Below, one piece after another: positions 1-5,630 of a stretch of 6,748 nt of DNA. The translations under genes and the position numbers were made by a program. How positions within the stretch are numbered: the stretch's first letter is position 1; each line of letters begins with the position of its first letter. Source of the stretch: Gammaproteobacteria bacterium (GTDB lineage Bacteria > Pseudomonadota > Gammaproteobacteria > SZUA-229); the NCBI GenBank assembly GCA_011051475.1, contig DRLE01000195.1:1-6748 (forward strand). Direction: 5' to 3'. The notes beneath the pieces were generated by a model, which saw nothing but the letters and a program-made list of their open reading frames with translations, was not told the origin of the DNA and made no database searches.

Positions 1-1948
1 CCTTGTACGGGTCGCCGACGGTGTCGCCGGTTACCGCTGCCTTGTGCGCATCGGAACCCTTGCCGCCGTAGTTGCCGTCCTCGATGTACTTCTTGGCATT
101 GTCCCAGGCACCACCACCGGTGGTCATGGAAATGGCCACAAACAGGCCGGTTACGATGGTACCGATCAGCATGCCGCCCAGCGCCTGTGCGCCCAGGGTC
201 AGGCCAACGACAACCGGTACGGCGATCGGCAGCAGGGAAGGAATAATCATTTCCTTGATGGCTGCCTTGGTCAGCATATCAACCGCACGGGAGTAGTCCG
301 GTTTCTGGGTCTTGTCCATAATACCGGGCATTTCCTTGAACTGGCGACGTACTTCATTGACGATACCGCCGGCCGCACGACCGACCGCTTCCATCGCCAT
401 GGCGCCGAACAGGTAGGGCACCAGACCGCCGATAAACAGGCCGATAATCACCATGTGGTTGGACAGGTCGAAGTTGACCGCCTTGCCTGCATGCTCCAGG
501 GTATTGGTGTAGTCGGTAAACAGTACCAGCGTAGCCAGACCGGCAGAACCGATGGCATAACCCTTGGTGACGGCCTTGGTGGTGTTACCCACAGCGTCCA
601 GGGCATCGGTGGTATTACGCACGTCTTCGGGCAGTTCGGCCATCTCGGCAACGCCGCCGGCATTGTCGGTGATCGGACCGTAGGCGTCCAGGGCAACGAT
701 AATACCGGTCATGGAGAGCATGGAGGTCGCTGCAATAGCAACGCCGTACAGGCCGGCCAGTTCGTAGGCACCCCAGATAGAAGCACAGATAGCCAGTACC
801 GGTGCAGCCGTGGATTTCATGGAAACACCCAGGCCGGCGATGACGTTGGTGCCGTCACCGGTGGTGGATGCTTCGGCGATACGACGTACCGGCGCAAACT
901 CGGTGGCGGTGTAGTACTCGGTAATCACGATCATGGCAACGGTCAGCGCCAGGCCGATCAGTGCGGAGTAGAACAGGTCCATAGCGGCATAGTCGGCCAG
1001 GTTGCTCATCATGCTGGTGGTAACAAAGTAGAAGGCAATGGCTGAAAGCACGGCGGAAACCAGGGTACCGCGGTACAGGGCGTTCATGATCTTGCCGCCA
1101 TCGGTGGTCTTCACAAAGAAGGTACCGATAACCGAGGTGACAATGGAAATACCACCGAGGATCAGCGGATAGGTCACCGCAAGCTCACCGGCCTTGTCAC
1201 CCAGCAGCAGAGCGCCCAGCAGCATGGTGGCGACCAGGGTTACGGCATAGGTTTCGAAAAGGTCAGCGGCCATACCGGCACAGTCACCGACATTGTCACC
1301 CACGTTATCGGCGATAACGGCAGGGTTGCGCGGGTCATCTTCGGGAATACCGGCTTCGACCTTGCCCACGATATCGGCGCCAACGTCGGCGCCCTTGGTA
1401 AAGATACCACCACCAAGACGGGCAAAGATGGAGATCAGCGAGCCACCGAAGGCCAGGCCGACCATGGAATGCAGGGCGGTGCCCATTTCCATGCCCATAA
1501 CACCGATCAGGATGGCGTAGTAACCGGCAACGCCGAGCAGGGCCAGGCCGACAACCAGCATACCGGTAATGGCGCCGCCCTTGAAGGCGATATCCAGTGC
1601 CGGGGCAATGCCGTCACGTGCCGCCTCGGCGGTACGCGAGTTGGAGCGCACGGAAACGTTCATACCGATAAAGCCGGCCAGACCGGAGAAAATAGCACCA
1701 ATGGCAAAACCCACGGCCGTGGTGGCGTTGAGCGCAAACATAATAACAAAAAAGACGACAACGCCGACCGCGCCGATGGCGGTGTACTGGCGTTTCAGGT
1801 AGGCCTGCGCGCCTTCCTGAATGGCGCTTTGAATGCGCACCATTTCCTCGTTGCCCAGCGGCTTCGAGAGCACGCTAAATATGGAATATGCCCCGTAGCC
1901 TATACCCAGCAGGGAACAGACGAGAGCGATCATGACTTCAGTTGACAT
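1..1948 (-). CDS. hppA: K(+)-insensitive pyrophosphate-energized proton pump (membrane H+-pyrophosphatase), C-terminus cut by window edge
   Basis: Integral membrane pyrophosphatase. It couples PPi hydrolysis to H+ export across the cytoplasmic membrane and can run backwards to make PPi. Reading leftward from ATG at 1946-1948, 649 codons are open to the window edge. Family hallmarks in order: EGAQAYLKRQY (45-55), the substrate loop DVGADIVGKVE (188-198), DNVGDNVGDCAGMAADLFE (214-232), DAYGPITDNAGGIAEM (421-436), GGAWDNAKKYIE (612-623) and the closing TGDTVGDPYK (640-649). Family members usually end about 20-40 residues later, so little is missing. GNTTKAVTKG (454-463) has Lys458 and Thr461 at the two positions that separate K+-independent H+ pumps (K/T) from K+-dependent ones (A/A). 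Long hydrophobic segments alternate with these loops. The start is supported by AGGAG ten bases upstream. A terminator lies between it and adk, so it probably has its own promoter or depends on read-through. Identity is near certain; ion specificity follows from the signature. Confidence 0.97.
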   Translation of the reverse strand, partial: MSTEVMIALVCSLLGIGYGAYSIFSVLSKPLGNEEMVRIQSAIQEGAQAYLKRQYTAIGAVGVVVFFVIMFALNATTAVGFAIGAIFSGLAGFIGMNVSVRSNSRTAEAARDGIAPALDIAFKGGAITGMLVVGLALLGVAGYYAILIGVMGMEMGTALHSMVGLAFGGSLISIFARLGGGIFTKGADVGADIVGKVEAGIPEDDPRNPAVIADNVGDNVGDCAGMAADLFETYAVTLVATMLLGALLLGDKAGELAVTYPLILGGISIVTSVIGTFFVKTTDGGKIMNALYRGTLVSAVLSAIAFYFVTTSMMSNLADYAAMDLFYSALIGLALTVAMIVITEYYTATEFAPVRRIAEASTTGDGTNVIAGLGVSMKSTAAPVLAICASIWGAYELAGLYGVAIAATSMLSMTGIIVALDAYGPITDNAGGVAEMAELPEDVRNTTDALDAVGNTTKAVTKGYAIGSAGLATLVLFTDYTNTLEHAGKAVNFDLSNHMVIIGLFIGGLVPYLFGAMAMEAVGRAAGGIVNEVRRQFKEMPGIMDKTQKPDYSRAVDMLTKAAIKEMIIPSLLPIAVPVVVGLTLGAQALGGMLIGTIVTGLFVAISMTTGGGAWDNAKKYIEDGNYGGKGSDAHKAAVTGDTVGDPYK

Positions 1949-1958
1949 TTTTCAGGTT

Positions 1959-1963
1959 CTCCT
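1959..1963 (-). promoter_or_regulatory. ribosome binding site of hppA
   Basis: AGGAG on the minus strand, ten bases before the ATG at 1948. It is the best Shine-Dalgarno match among the minus-strand genes here and it fixes the hppA start. Confidence 0.7.
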
Positions 1964-1968
1964 AAAAA

Positions 1969-1986
1969 GTTGCGTAAGTTGTGTAA
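1969..1986. repeat. two tandem 9-base repeats in the hppA leader
   Basis: GTTGCGTAA is followed directly by GTTGTGTAA, matching at 8 of 9 positions. The pair lies between the adk terminator and the hppA ribosome site, where an hppA promoter or operator would have to be. Read on the minus strand the units are TTACACAAC and TTACGCAAC. This could be a binding site for a regulator or chance; no matching inverted copy was seen. Confidence 0.4.
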
Positions 1987-1990
1987 GCAT

Positions 1991-2017
1991 AAAAAAGCCC
2001 TGAGAAAATCAGGGCTT
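1991..2017 (-). terminator. rho-independent terminator of adk
   Basis: A perfect 9-bp stem, AAGCCCTGA (1995-2003) with TCAGGGCTT (2009-2017), closes a 5-base loop. Read leftward it runs into six T residues (1996-1991). It begins 9 bases after the adk stop and separates adk from hppA. Confidence 0.88.
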
Positions 2018-2026
2018 GTATTGATT

Positions 2027-2689
2027 CTATTTTAAACTGTCCAGCGCCTTGAAAATCGCATCGCGGATATCTTCAACACTGCCGACACCGGCAATCTTGA
2101 AATATTTTGGTGCTTTATCATCACCGCTGGCCGCCCATTCGGAGTAGTATGCAATAAGCGGCTCGGTCTGTTCATGATATACATCAAGTCTTTTCTTAAC
2201 AGTTTCCTCTTTATCGTCATCACGCTGCACCAGGTCTTCACCGGTTACATCATCCTTGCCTTCCACTTTGGGTGGATTGAAGACCACATGGTAGGTGCGG
2301 CCCGAGGGCAGGTGCACGCGGCGGCCTGACATGCGCTTGATGATTTCATCGTCATCGACGTCGATTTCGACCACGGCATCGATATCGACACCCTGTTCTT
2401 TCAGGGCATCGGCCTGGGCCAGGGTGCGGGGGAAACCGTCGAACAGAAAACCGTTCTTGCAGTCATCTTCGGCAATGCGGTCTTTTACCAGGCCAAGAAT
2501 GATATCGTCGGTTACCAGGCCACCGGCATCCATTACCTTCTTGGCTTCCAGGCCCATGGGGGTGCCGGCCTTGACCGCTGCACGCAGCATGTCACCGGTG
2601 GAAATCTGGGGAATATTGTATTTTTTGGTGATATAGCCGGCCTGTGTGCCTTTACCGGCGCCGGGTCCACCTAACAGGATAAGTCTCAT
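2027..2689 (-). CDS. adk: adenylate kinase, long-LID type without zinc cysteines
   Basis: Cytosolic enzyme interconverting ATP + AMP and 2 ADP. The 220 residues follow E. coli Adk (214) with identical numbering through the core. The P-loop is GGPGAGKGTQ (7-16, Lys13). The AMP site has STGDMLR (30-36, Arg36) and DGFPRT (84-89, Arg88). Catalytic arginines are at 119, 123, 156 and 167. The LID spans roughly 122-159 and carries the His126/Ser129/Asp146/Thr149 network in place of the four zinc-binding cysteines. A few extra residues lie near the C-terminus (about 190-196). The ATG at 2687-2689 is preceded by a modest purine-rich AGAGAAG. Terminators lie on both sides (1991-2017 and 2719-2753), so adk looks like its own unit, though a promoter in the 29 bases upstream is not obvious and read-through from pfp is possible. 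In this cluster it would recycle AMP from PPi-releasing reactions. Confidence 0.98.
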   Translation of the reverse strand: MRLILLGGPGAGKGTQAGYITKKYNIPQISTGDMLRAAVKAGTPMGLEAKKVMDAGGLVTDDIILGLVKDRIAEDDCKNGFLFDGFPRTLAQADALKEQGVDIDAVVEIDVDDDEIIKRMSGRRVHLPSGRTYHVVFNPPKVEGKDDVTGEDLVQRDDDKEETVKKRLDVYHEQTEPLIAYYSEWAASGDDKAPKYFKIAGVGSVEDIRDAIFKALDSLK

Positions 2690-2718
2690 ATTTCTTCTCT
2701 TATAATTATCAGGGATGT

Positions 2719-2753
2719 AAAAAAGCCTGTTCGGGTTTCCCCGAGCAGGCTTT
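2719..2753 (-). terminator. rho-independent terminator of the pfp-orf68 unit
   Basis: A 14-bp stem, 2722-2735 with 2740-2753, has a single T-G wobble (2730/2745) and a 4-base loop. Reading leftward it ends in a run of six T (2724-2719). It begins 5 bases beyond the stop of the 68-residue gene. It is long and GC-rich, so strong termination is expected before adk. Confidence 0.9.
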
Positions 2754-2758
2754 ATGGT

Positions 2759-2965
2759 TTAGCTTTTAAAGGCGCTTTCGAACTTTGTTCCGGGTTTGAT
2801 TTCCCACTGTTCTTCAAGCTTGAACTCCCGAATCAGCTCATCGACCGTCTGCTGGCCGAAGTCTCGCATGACCTCGCCCAGCACCATGCGGCAGGCATTG
2901 CGGTTATAGCCGCTGCCAAGGCTTGCATGCATGGCGATCAGTTCACGGGCTTTTTCAAGAGTCAT
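2759..2965 (-). CDS. small protein of unknown function, 68 residues, cotranscribed with pfp
   Basis: I do not recognise the family. The product is a small, soluble, charged and mostly helical protein with no signal peptide or membrane segment. It has an N-terminal helix (about 2-15), then a glycine-rich turn, GSGYNRNACR (17-26), a second helix with GEVMRDFGQQTVDELIREF (30-48), and a short tail with PGTKF (58-62). The single Cys25 follows the YNRNA motif. The ATG at 2963-2965 lies 12 bases after the pfp stop, with AAAGGC (2971-2976) as ribosome site in the gap. A strong terminator follows directly. Tight coupling to pfp and a plausible fold argue for a real gene. A role as partner or regulator of the phosphofructokinase is only a guess from position. 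Confidence 0.82.
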   Translation of the reverse strand: MTLEKARELIAMHASLGSGYNRNACRMVLGEVMRDFGQQTVDELIREFKLEEQWEIKPGTKFESAFKS

Positions 2966-2977
2966 GGCTTGCCTTTG

Positions 2978-4243
2978 TTATTTAACCTTGAAGTCCGGGC
3001 ACTTCTTGGCGACCATGACTTTCTTCAGCTGCACGTATTTCGGCAGGCCGTTCTTGTTGTATGCCGGGTACTCTTCACCGCGGATCAGCGGCTCAAGATA
3101 GGTGCGGCAACGCTTGGTAATGCCGAAACCGTCTTTGGAGATAAAGCTCTTGGGCATCATCTTTTCGACATTGGCAACCCGGCGCAGCGGCGCCATTTCG
3201 ATCTTCCAGCGGTAAGGGGCATTGCTGGTGCGCTTGATGGCGGGCATAACAGAGTTATGGCCTTTCAGTGCGAACTCAACAGCGGCCTTGCCGGTGGCGT
3301 AGGCCTGTTCGACGTCAGACTTGGAAGCGATGTGACGCGCTGCACGCTGCAGGTAGTCGGCAACCGCCCAGTGGTATTTGTGGCCCAGTTTTTCCTGGAT
3401 CATTTCAGCAACCACCGGCGCCGCGCCGCCGAGCTGGCTGTGACCGAAAGCGTCTTTCAGGCCGGTTTCGGCGAGGAAGCGACCGTCAGGCCAGGCAACA
3501 CCCTCGGAAACCACAACGGTGCAGTAACCGAATTTCTTCACATTGTCGTTAACCGCCTTGAGGAATTTCTTCTGGTTGAACTTCACTTCCGGGAACAGGA
3601 CAACGATAGGAATTTCGTGATCATCGGTAGAGGCCATGGCGCCAGCAGCGGCGATCCAGCCGGCATGACGACCCATCACTTCCAGTACGAAAACCTTGGT
3701 GGAAGTCTTGCACATGGAGGCGACATCGTAGCTGGCTTCCATGGTGGAAACGGCGATGTACTTGGCAACGGAGCCAAAGCCCGGGCAGTTGTCGGTAATC
3801 GGTAGATCGTTGTCCACGGTCTTGGGCACGTGTACCGCGGTAATGGGGTAGCCCATGGTCTTGCCGATCTGTGAGACTTTCAGACAGGTATCGGCGGAAT
3901 CGCCGCCGCCATTGTAGAAGAAGTAGCCGATATTATGGGCCTTGAAGACTTCGATCAGGCGCTCGTATTCGGCGCGGTTGTCTTCCAGGCTTTTCAGCTT
4001 GTAGCGGCAGGAACCGAAAGCACCGGACGGGGTGCTGCGCAGGCCGGCGATAGTAGCCTTGGTTTCCTTGCTGGTATCGATCAGCTCTTCGGTGAGGGCG
4101 CCGATAATACCGTTATTGCCGGCATACAGTTTGCCGATCTTGTCCTTGTTGGCGCGACAGGTTTCGATAACACCGCAGGCTGATGCGTTAATGACTGCTG
4201 TTACACCACCGGATTGCGCGTAAAACGCGTTCATTTTTTTCAT
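2978..4243 (-). CDS. pfp: pyrophosphate-dependent 6-phosphofructokinase
   Basis: Cytosolic enzyme that reversibly converts fructose 6-phosphate + PPi to fructose 1,6-bisphosphate + Pi. The 421 residues show the PFK-A fold: an N-terminal QSGGVTAVIN phosphate loop (10-19), NGGGDSADT (111-119), PKTVDNDLPITDNCPGFG (140-157) with catalytic Asp144, and MGRHAGW (190-196). PPi specificity is indicated by Asp115, where ATP enzymes have Gly (GGDGS), and by Lys141 in PKTVDND, where ATP enzymes have Gly (PGTIDND). The first ATG (4241-4243) is chosen over Met4 because GAGG (4250-4253) sits six bases upstream of it. The 68-residue gene follows after 12 bases. With hppA close by, this matches the PPi-PFK of methanotrophs and sulfur-oxidising symbionts. 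In those autotrophs it is proposed also to act on sedoheptulose phosphates and ribulose 5-phosphate; that wider activity is inference here. Confidence 0.95.
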   Translation of the reverse strand: MKKMNAFYAQSGGVTAVINASACGVIETCRANKDKIGKLYAGNNGIIGALTEELIDTSKETKATIAGLRSTPSGAFGSCRYKLKSLEDNRAEYERLIEVFKAHNIGYFFYNGGGDSADTCLKVSQIGKTMGYPITAVHVPKTVDNDLPITDNCPGFGSVAKYIAVSTMEASYDVASMCKTSTKVFVLEVMGRHAGWIAAAGAMASTDDHEIPIVVLFPEVKFNQKKFLKAVNDNVKKFGYCTVVVSEGVAWPDGRFLAETGLKDAFGHSQLGGAAPVVAEMIQEKLGHKYHWAVADYLQRAARHIASKSDVEQAYATGKAAVEFALKGHNSVMPAIKRTSNAPYRWKIEMAPLRRVANVEKMMPKSFISKDGFGITKRCRTYLEPLIRGEEYPAYNKNGLPKYVQLKKVMVAKKCPDFKVK

Positions 4244-4247
4244 AATA

Positions 4248-4254
4248 TTCCTCA
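4248..4254 (-). promoter_or_regulatory. ribosome binding site of pfp
   Basis: TGAGGAA on the minus strand, with GAGG six bases before ATG 4243. It decides in favour of that start over the methionine three codons further in. Confidence 0.65.
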
Positions 4255-4257
4255 GAA

Positions 4258-4266
4258 GTTATATCA
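4258..4266 (-). promoter_or_regulatory. possible extended -10 box for pfp
   Basis: TGATATAAC on the minus strand fits an extended -10 (TG-N-TATAAC). No good -35 lies 17 bases upstream. Transcription from it would leave a leader of only about 8 bases, which makes it doubtful. The true promoter may lie inside the element at 4281-4430. Confidence 0.22.
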
Positions 4267-4280
4267 GTTAGTTTTTTTTA

Positions 4281-4430
4281 CCACGGAGGACACGGAGGTC
4301 ACAGAGTTTATATATCGGGTGAACATAATCGATGTGAAGTACATGGCAGCAGATCCGGAAGCAGACCTCTGAGTACAAACCCGAATAAAAAGATATTTAT
4401 ATTTCTCTGTGATCTCTGTGACCTCTGTGG
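4281..4430. repeat. inverted-repeat element 1: arms of three 9-base units (CCACRGAGG type)
   Basis: The left arm 4281-4306 reads CCACGGAGG, ACACGGAGG, TCACAGAG. The right arm 4405-4430, reverse-complemented, reads CCACAGAGG, TCACAGAGA, TCACAGAG. The arms match at 22 of 26 positions, and three of the four differences become G-U pairs in a plus-strand RNA. The 98-base centre is AT-rich at both ends and holds a further short dyad, CGGGT (4316-4320) with ACCCG (4379-4383). The element fills most of the 199-base gap between pfp and the 118-residue gene. No open frame of note lies inside. It could be a mobile or repetitive palindromic element, or an RNA stem. Nothing else is seen in this gap apart from the pfp start signals. 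Confidence 0.75.
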
Positions 4431-4442
4431 TGAATTAATAAT

Positions 4443-4799
4443 CTAGTTATTTTCCAGCTCGCGCTGCCGCTCGGCTTCCTTGTCGGCGTGGACCTGCAGC
4501 AGGGTGGTGACACAATCGGCTATATCATCGAACTCGCTCTTGCCGGTGCCGTATTGCTGGAATCCCTTGTAGTAAAACTGGCTGCGATAGGCGCGCTCGC
4601 CGGTTTTGACAATAATAAAACTGGTATCACCCACCTGCCAGAACAGGGCCGGGCAGGTGGTCAGCTCACGGTCATGCGGCATCATTCTGATCTCGACATC
4701 GGCCGGTTGCAGCTCGATTTCCTGACCGCCCCAGCGCTCTTTCAGGGTATTGCTGACTACCCATGACTCGGTTTCTGTAAAATCTTTTATTTCTGACAT
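4443..4799 (-). CDS. conserved-looking protein of unknown function, 118 residues
   Basis: I do not recognise the family. The protein is soluble, with no signal peptide or membrane segment. A central stretch alternates hydrophobic and polar residues, as in beta strands (ALFWQVGDTSFIIVKTGE, 51-68). An aromatic, tyrosine-rich segment follows (RSQFYYKGFQQYGTG, 72-86), then a helix (about 88-105) and a highly charged C-terminal tail rich in Glu, Arg and Lys (106-118). Cysteines are at 49 and 96. The ATG at 4797-4799 is the only start in the frame after a TAA ten codons upstream, and it has no clear Shine-Dalgarno. Codon use matches the neighbours and protein-like sequence runs throughout, so I take it as real. 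It follows slyD on the same strand after a 127-base gap, too long to assume an operon. Confidence 0.75.
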   Translation of the reverse strand: MSEIKDFTETESWVVSNTLKERWGGQEIELQPADVEIRMMPHDRELTTCPALFWQVGDTSFIIVKTGERAYRSQFYYKGFQQYGTGKSEFDDIADCVTTLLQVHADKEAERQRELENN

Positions 4800-4848
4800 G
4801 GGAAGCGAATGTCCGGATTTACCGCTTTAAAATCATTATCGGGGGCCG

Positions 4849-4877
4849 AGAATACCCTAAATTGTGAAAAATTTCAG
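4849..4877 (-). promoter_or_regulatory. possible promoter of the 118-residue gene
   Basis: On the minus strand, CTGAAA (4877-4872) and TATTCT (4854-4849) are separated by 17 bases. Each matches the sigma-70 consensus at four or five of six positions. They lie about 50 bases before the ATG. It is plausible but unremarkable. No clear terminator for slyD was found in 4800-4926. Confidence 0.3.
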
Positions 4878-4926
4878 CATTACTGAGGGGATAGACGGCC
4901 GGCCTGCTGCTCTGCGAATGCTGCTG

Positions 4927-5406
4927 TTAGTGCAGGGCATTCATATTTTCTACGCCGTTTTTCAGTTCATCGGCGGTGGCATCACGTACCTCCCGCACGG
5001 TGATATTGTAGGTAATGGTTTTGCCGGCAAAGGGATGATTGCCGTCGACGGTCAGTTTGCCGTCCTCGATACTGGTTACACGGAAAATCTTGCTTTCGCC
5101 CTGGTCGTTCTGAAACTCGACCTCGGCGCCGATAGTGTGAAACTGCGGGGGGACATTGGCAAGATCATCGGTAAAGGTCAGCTCAGGCTGATGCGGGCCA
5201 AAACCCTCTTCCGGCGGCAGGGTTACCTGCACTTCATCACCTTCTTCGTGGCCTTCCAGCGCTTTTTCAATCTTGTCGATTATCTGGCTGTGCGCACCGT
5301 GGATGTAGTGAATCGGCATATCGATGCGCTCCAGGATATTGTCGTCCTCGTCGGTAATGGTGTAGGTGAGGGCGACGAACTTGTTTTTGGCGATTTTTTC
5401 AGACAT
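4927..5406 (-). CDS. slyD: FKBP-type peptidyl-prolyl cis-trans isomerase, SlyD type
   Basis: Cytosolic proline isomerase and folding chaperone. The 159 residues have the SlyD arrangement: an FKBP half with VALTYTITDEDDNIL (11-25), the PIHYIHG strand (31-37) and IEKALEGHEEGDE (46-58). The flap EEGFGP (66-71) leads into an inserted chaperone (insert-in-flap) domain of about 75-120. The FKBP fold then resumes with VDGNHPFAGKTITYNITV (120-137) and the REVRDATADEL helix (138-148). VDGNHPFAG favours SlyD over the related FkpB, which has a different residue before NHPLAG. It ends soon after, without the long His/Cys-rich metal-binding tail of E. coli SlyD (196 residues), so a nickel-delivery role is unlikely. 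The ATG at 5404-5406 has no clear Shine-Dalgarno. It is divergent from the S24-like gene across a 224-base gap. Confidence 0.92.
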   Translation of the reverse strand: MSEKIAKNKFVALTYTITDEDDNILERIDMPIHYIHGAHSQIIDKIEKALEGHEEGDEVQVTLPPEEGFGPHQPELTFTDDLANVPPQFHTIGAEVEFQNDQGESKIFRVTSIEDGKLTVDGNHPFAGKTITYNITVREVRDATADELKNGVENMNALH

Positions 5407-5437
5407 GTGGATAGGGTCAAAGCTATAGAAACCGCGT

Positions 5438-5466
5438 ATTTTACACGCATATATTATTGTTTGCAG
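5438..5466 (-). promoter_or_regulatory. possible promoter of slyD
   Basis: On the minus strand, TAAAAT (5443-5438) is a fair -10 box. CTGCAA (5466-5461), 17 bases upstream, is a poor -35. It would give a leader of about 25 bases. It lies just outside element 2. Confidence 0.3.
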
Positions 5467-5491
5467 GTATTAAGATAAAAACCAAAGCAGG

Positions 5492-5566
5492 CCGCAAAGG
5501 AGGCAAAGAGCGCGAAAAACGCATTTTTAATGTGTATTAACTTTGCGTGTTTTGCGTTATTTGCGG
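5492..5566. repeat. inverted-repeat element 2: arms of three 9-base units (CCGCAAANN type)
   Basis: The left arm 5492-5518 reads CCGCAAAGG, AGGCAAAGA, GCGCGAAAA. The right arm 5540-5566, reverse-complemented, reads CCGCAAATA, ACGCAAAAC, ACGCAAAGT. The arms match at 18 of 27 positions, with four more positions able to form G-U in a plus-strand RNA. The loop is 21 bases. The layout (three 9-base units per arm, the first beginning CC) is the same as in element 1, although the unit sequence differs. It sits between slyD and the divergent S24-like gene, next to the latter's promoter. The rest of the 5407-5630 gap holds only promoter signals and an 11-base dyad. Confidence 0.65.
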
Positions 5567-5580
5567 ACTTAAAAATGCGT
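5519..5580. repeat. perfect 11-base inverted repeat overlapping element 2
   Basis: ACGCATTTTTA (5519-5529) is exactly complementary to TAAAAATGCGT (5570-5580). One arm lies in the loop side of element 2 and the other just outside it, between its right arm and the -10 box of the S24-like gene. The dyad therefore competes topologically with the main stem. Confidence 0.6.
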
Positions 5581-5589
5581 TCAGAACGG

Positions 5590-5595
5590 TATAAT
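5590..5595 (+). promoter_or_regulatory. -10 box of the S24-like gene
   Basis: A perfect TATAAT, 36 bases before the ATG at 5631. The -35 region at the right distance is weak (ACTTAA, 5567-5572, 17-base spacer) and adjoins the right arm of element 2. That suggests either dependence on an activator or a weak promoter. Confidence 0.55.
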
Positions 5596-5630
5596 ATGGG
5601 CCGTTAAATCTTGATTAGAAGGTGATTATT

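Noticed and set aside
44..1945. Long open frames on the plus strand opposite hppA (44-1045 and 1469-1945)
   Set aside because: They are antisense shadows: rich in Gly, His and Gln with low-complexity composition and no recognisable domain, while the opposite strand encodes a complete set of H+-PPase motifs.
1986..2014. hppA promoter with TATGCT (1991-1986) as -10
   Set aside because: The hexamer 17 bases upstream lies in the terminator stem and has no resemblance to a -35 box.
2927..3805. Plus-strand open frame of 292 codons opposite pfp
   Set aside because: It overlaps a clearly recognised PPi-PFK, has no family resemblance, and starts inside another gene's antisense.
4864..5478. Plus-strand open frame of 204 codons across slyD
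   Set aside because: Antisense to a recognised SlyD; composition follows codon shadowing and no start signals support it.
5622..5630. GTG at 5622 as start of the S24-like protein
   Set aside because: It overlaps the ribosome site AGAAGG; the ATG at 5631 has the proper eight-base spacing.
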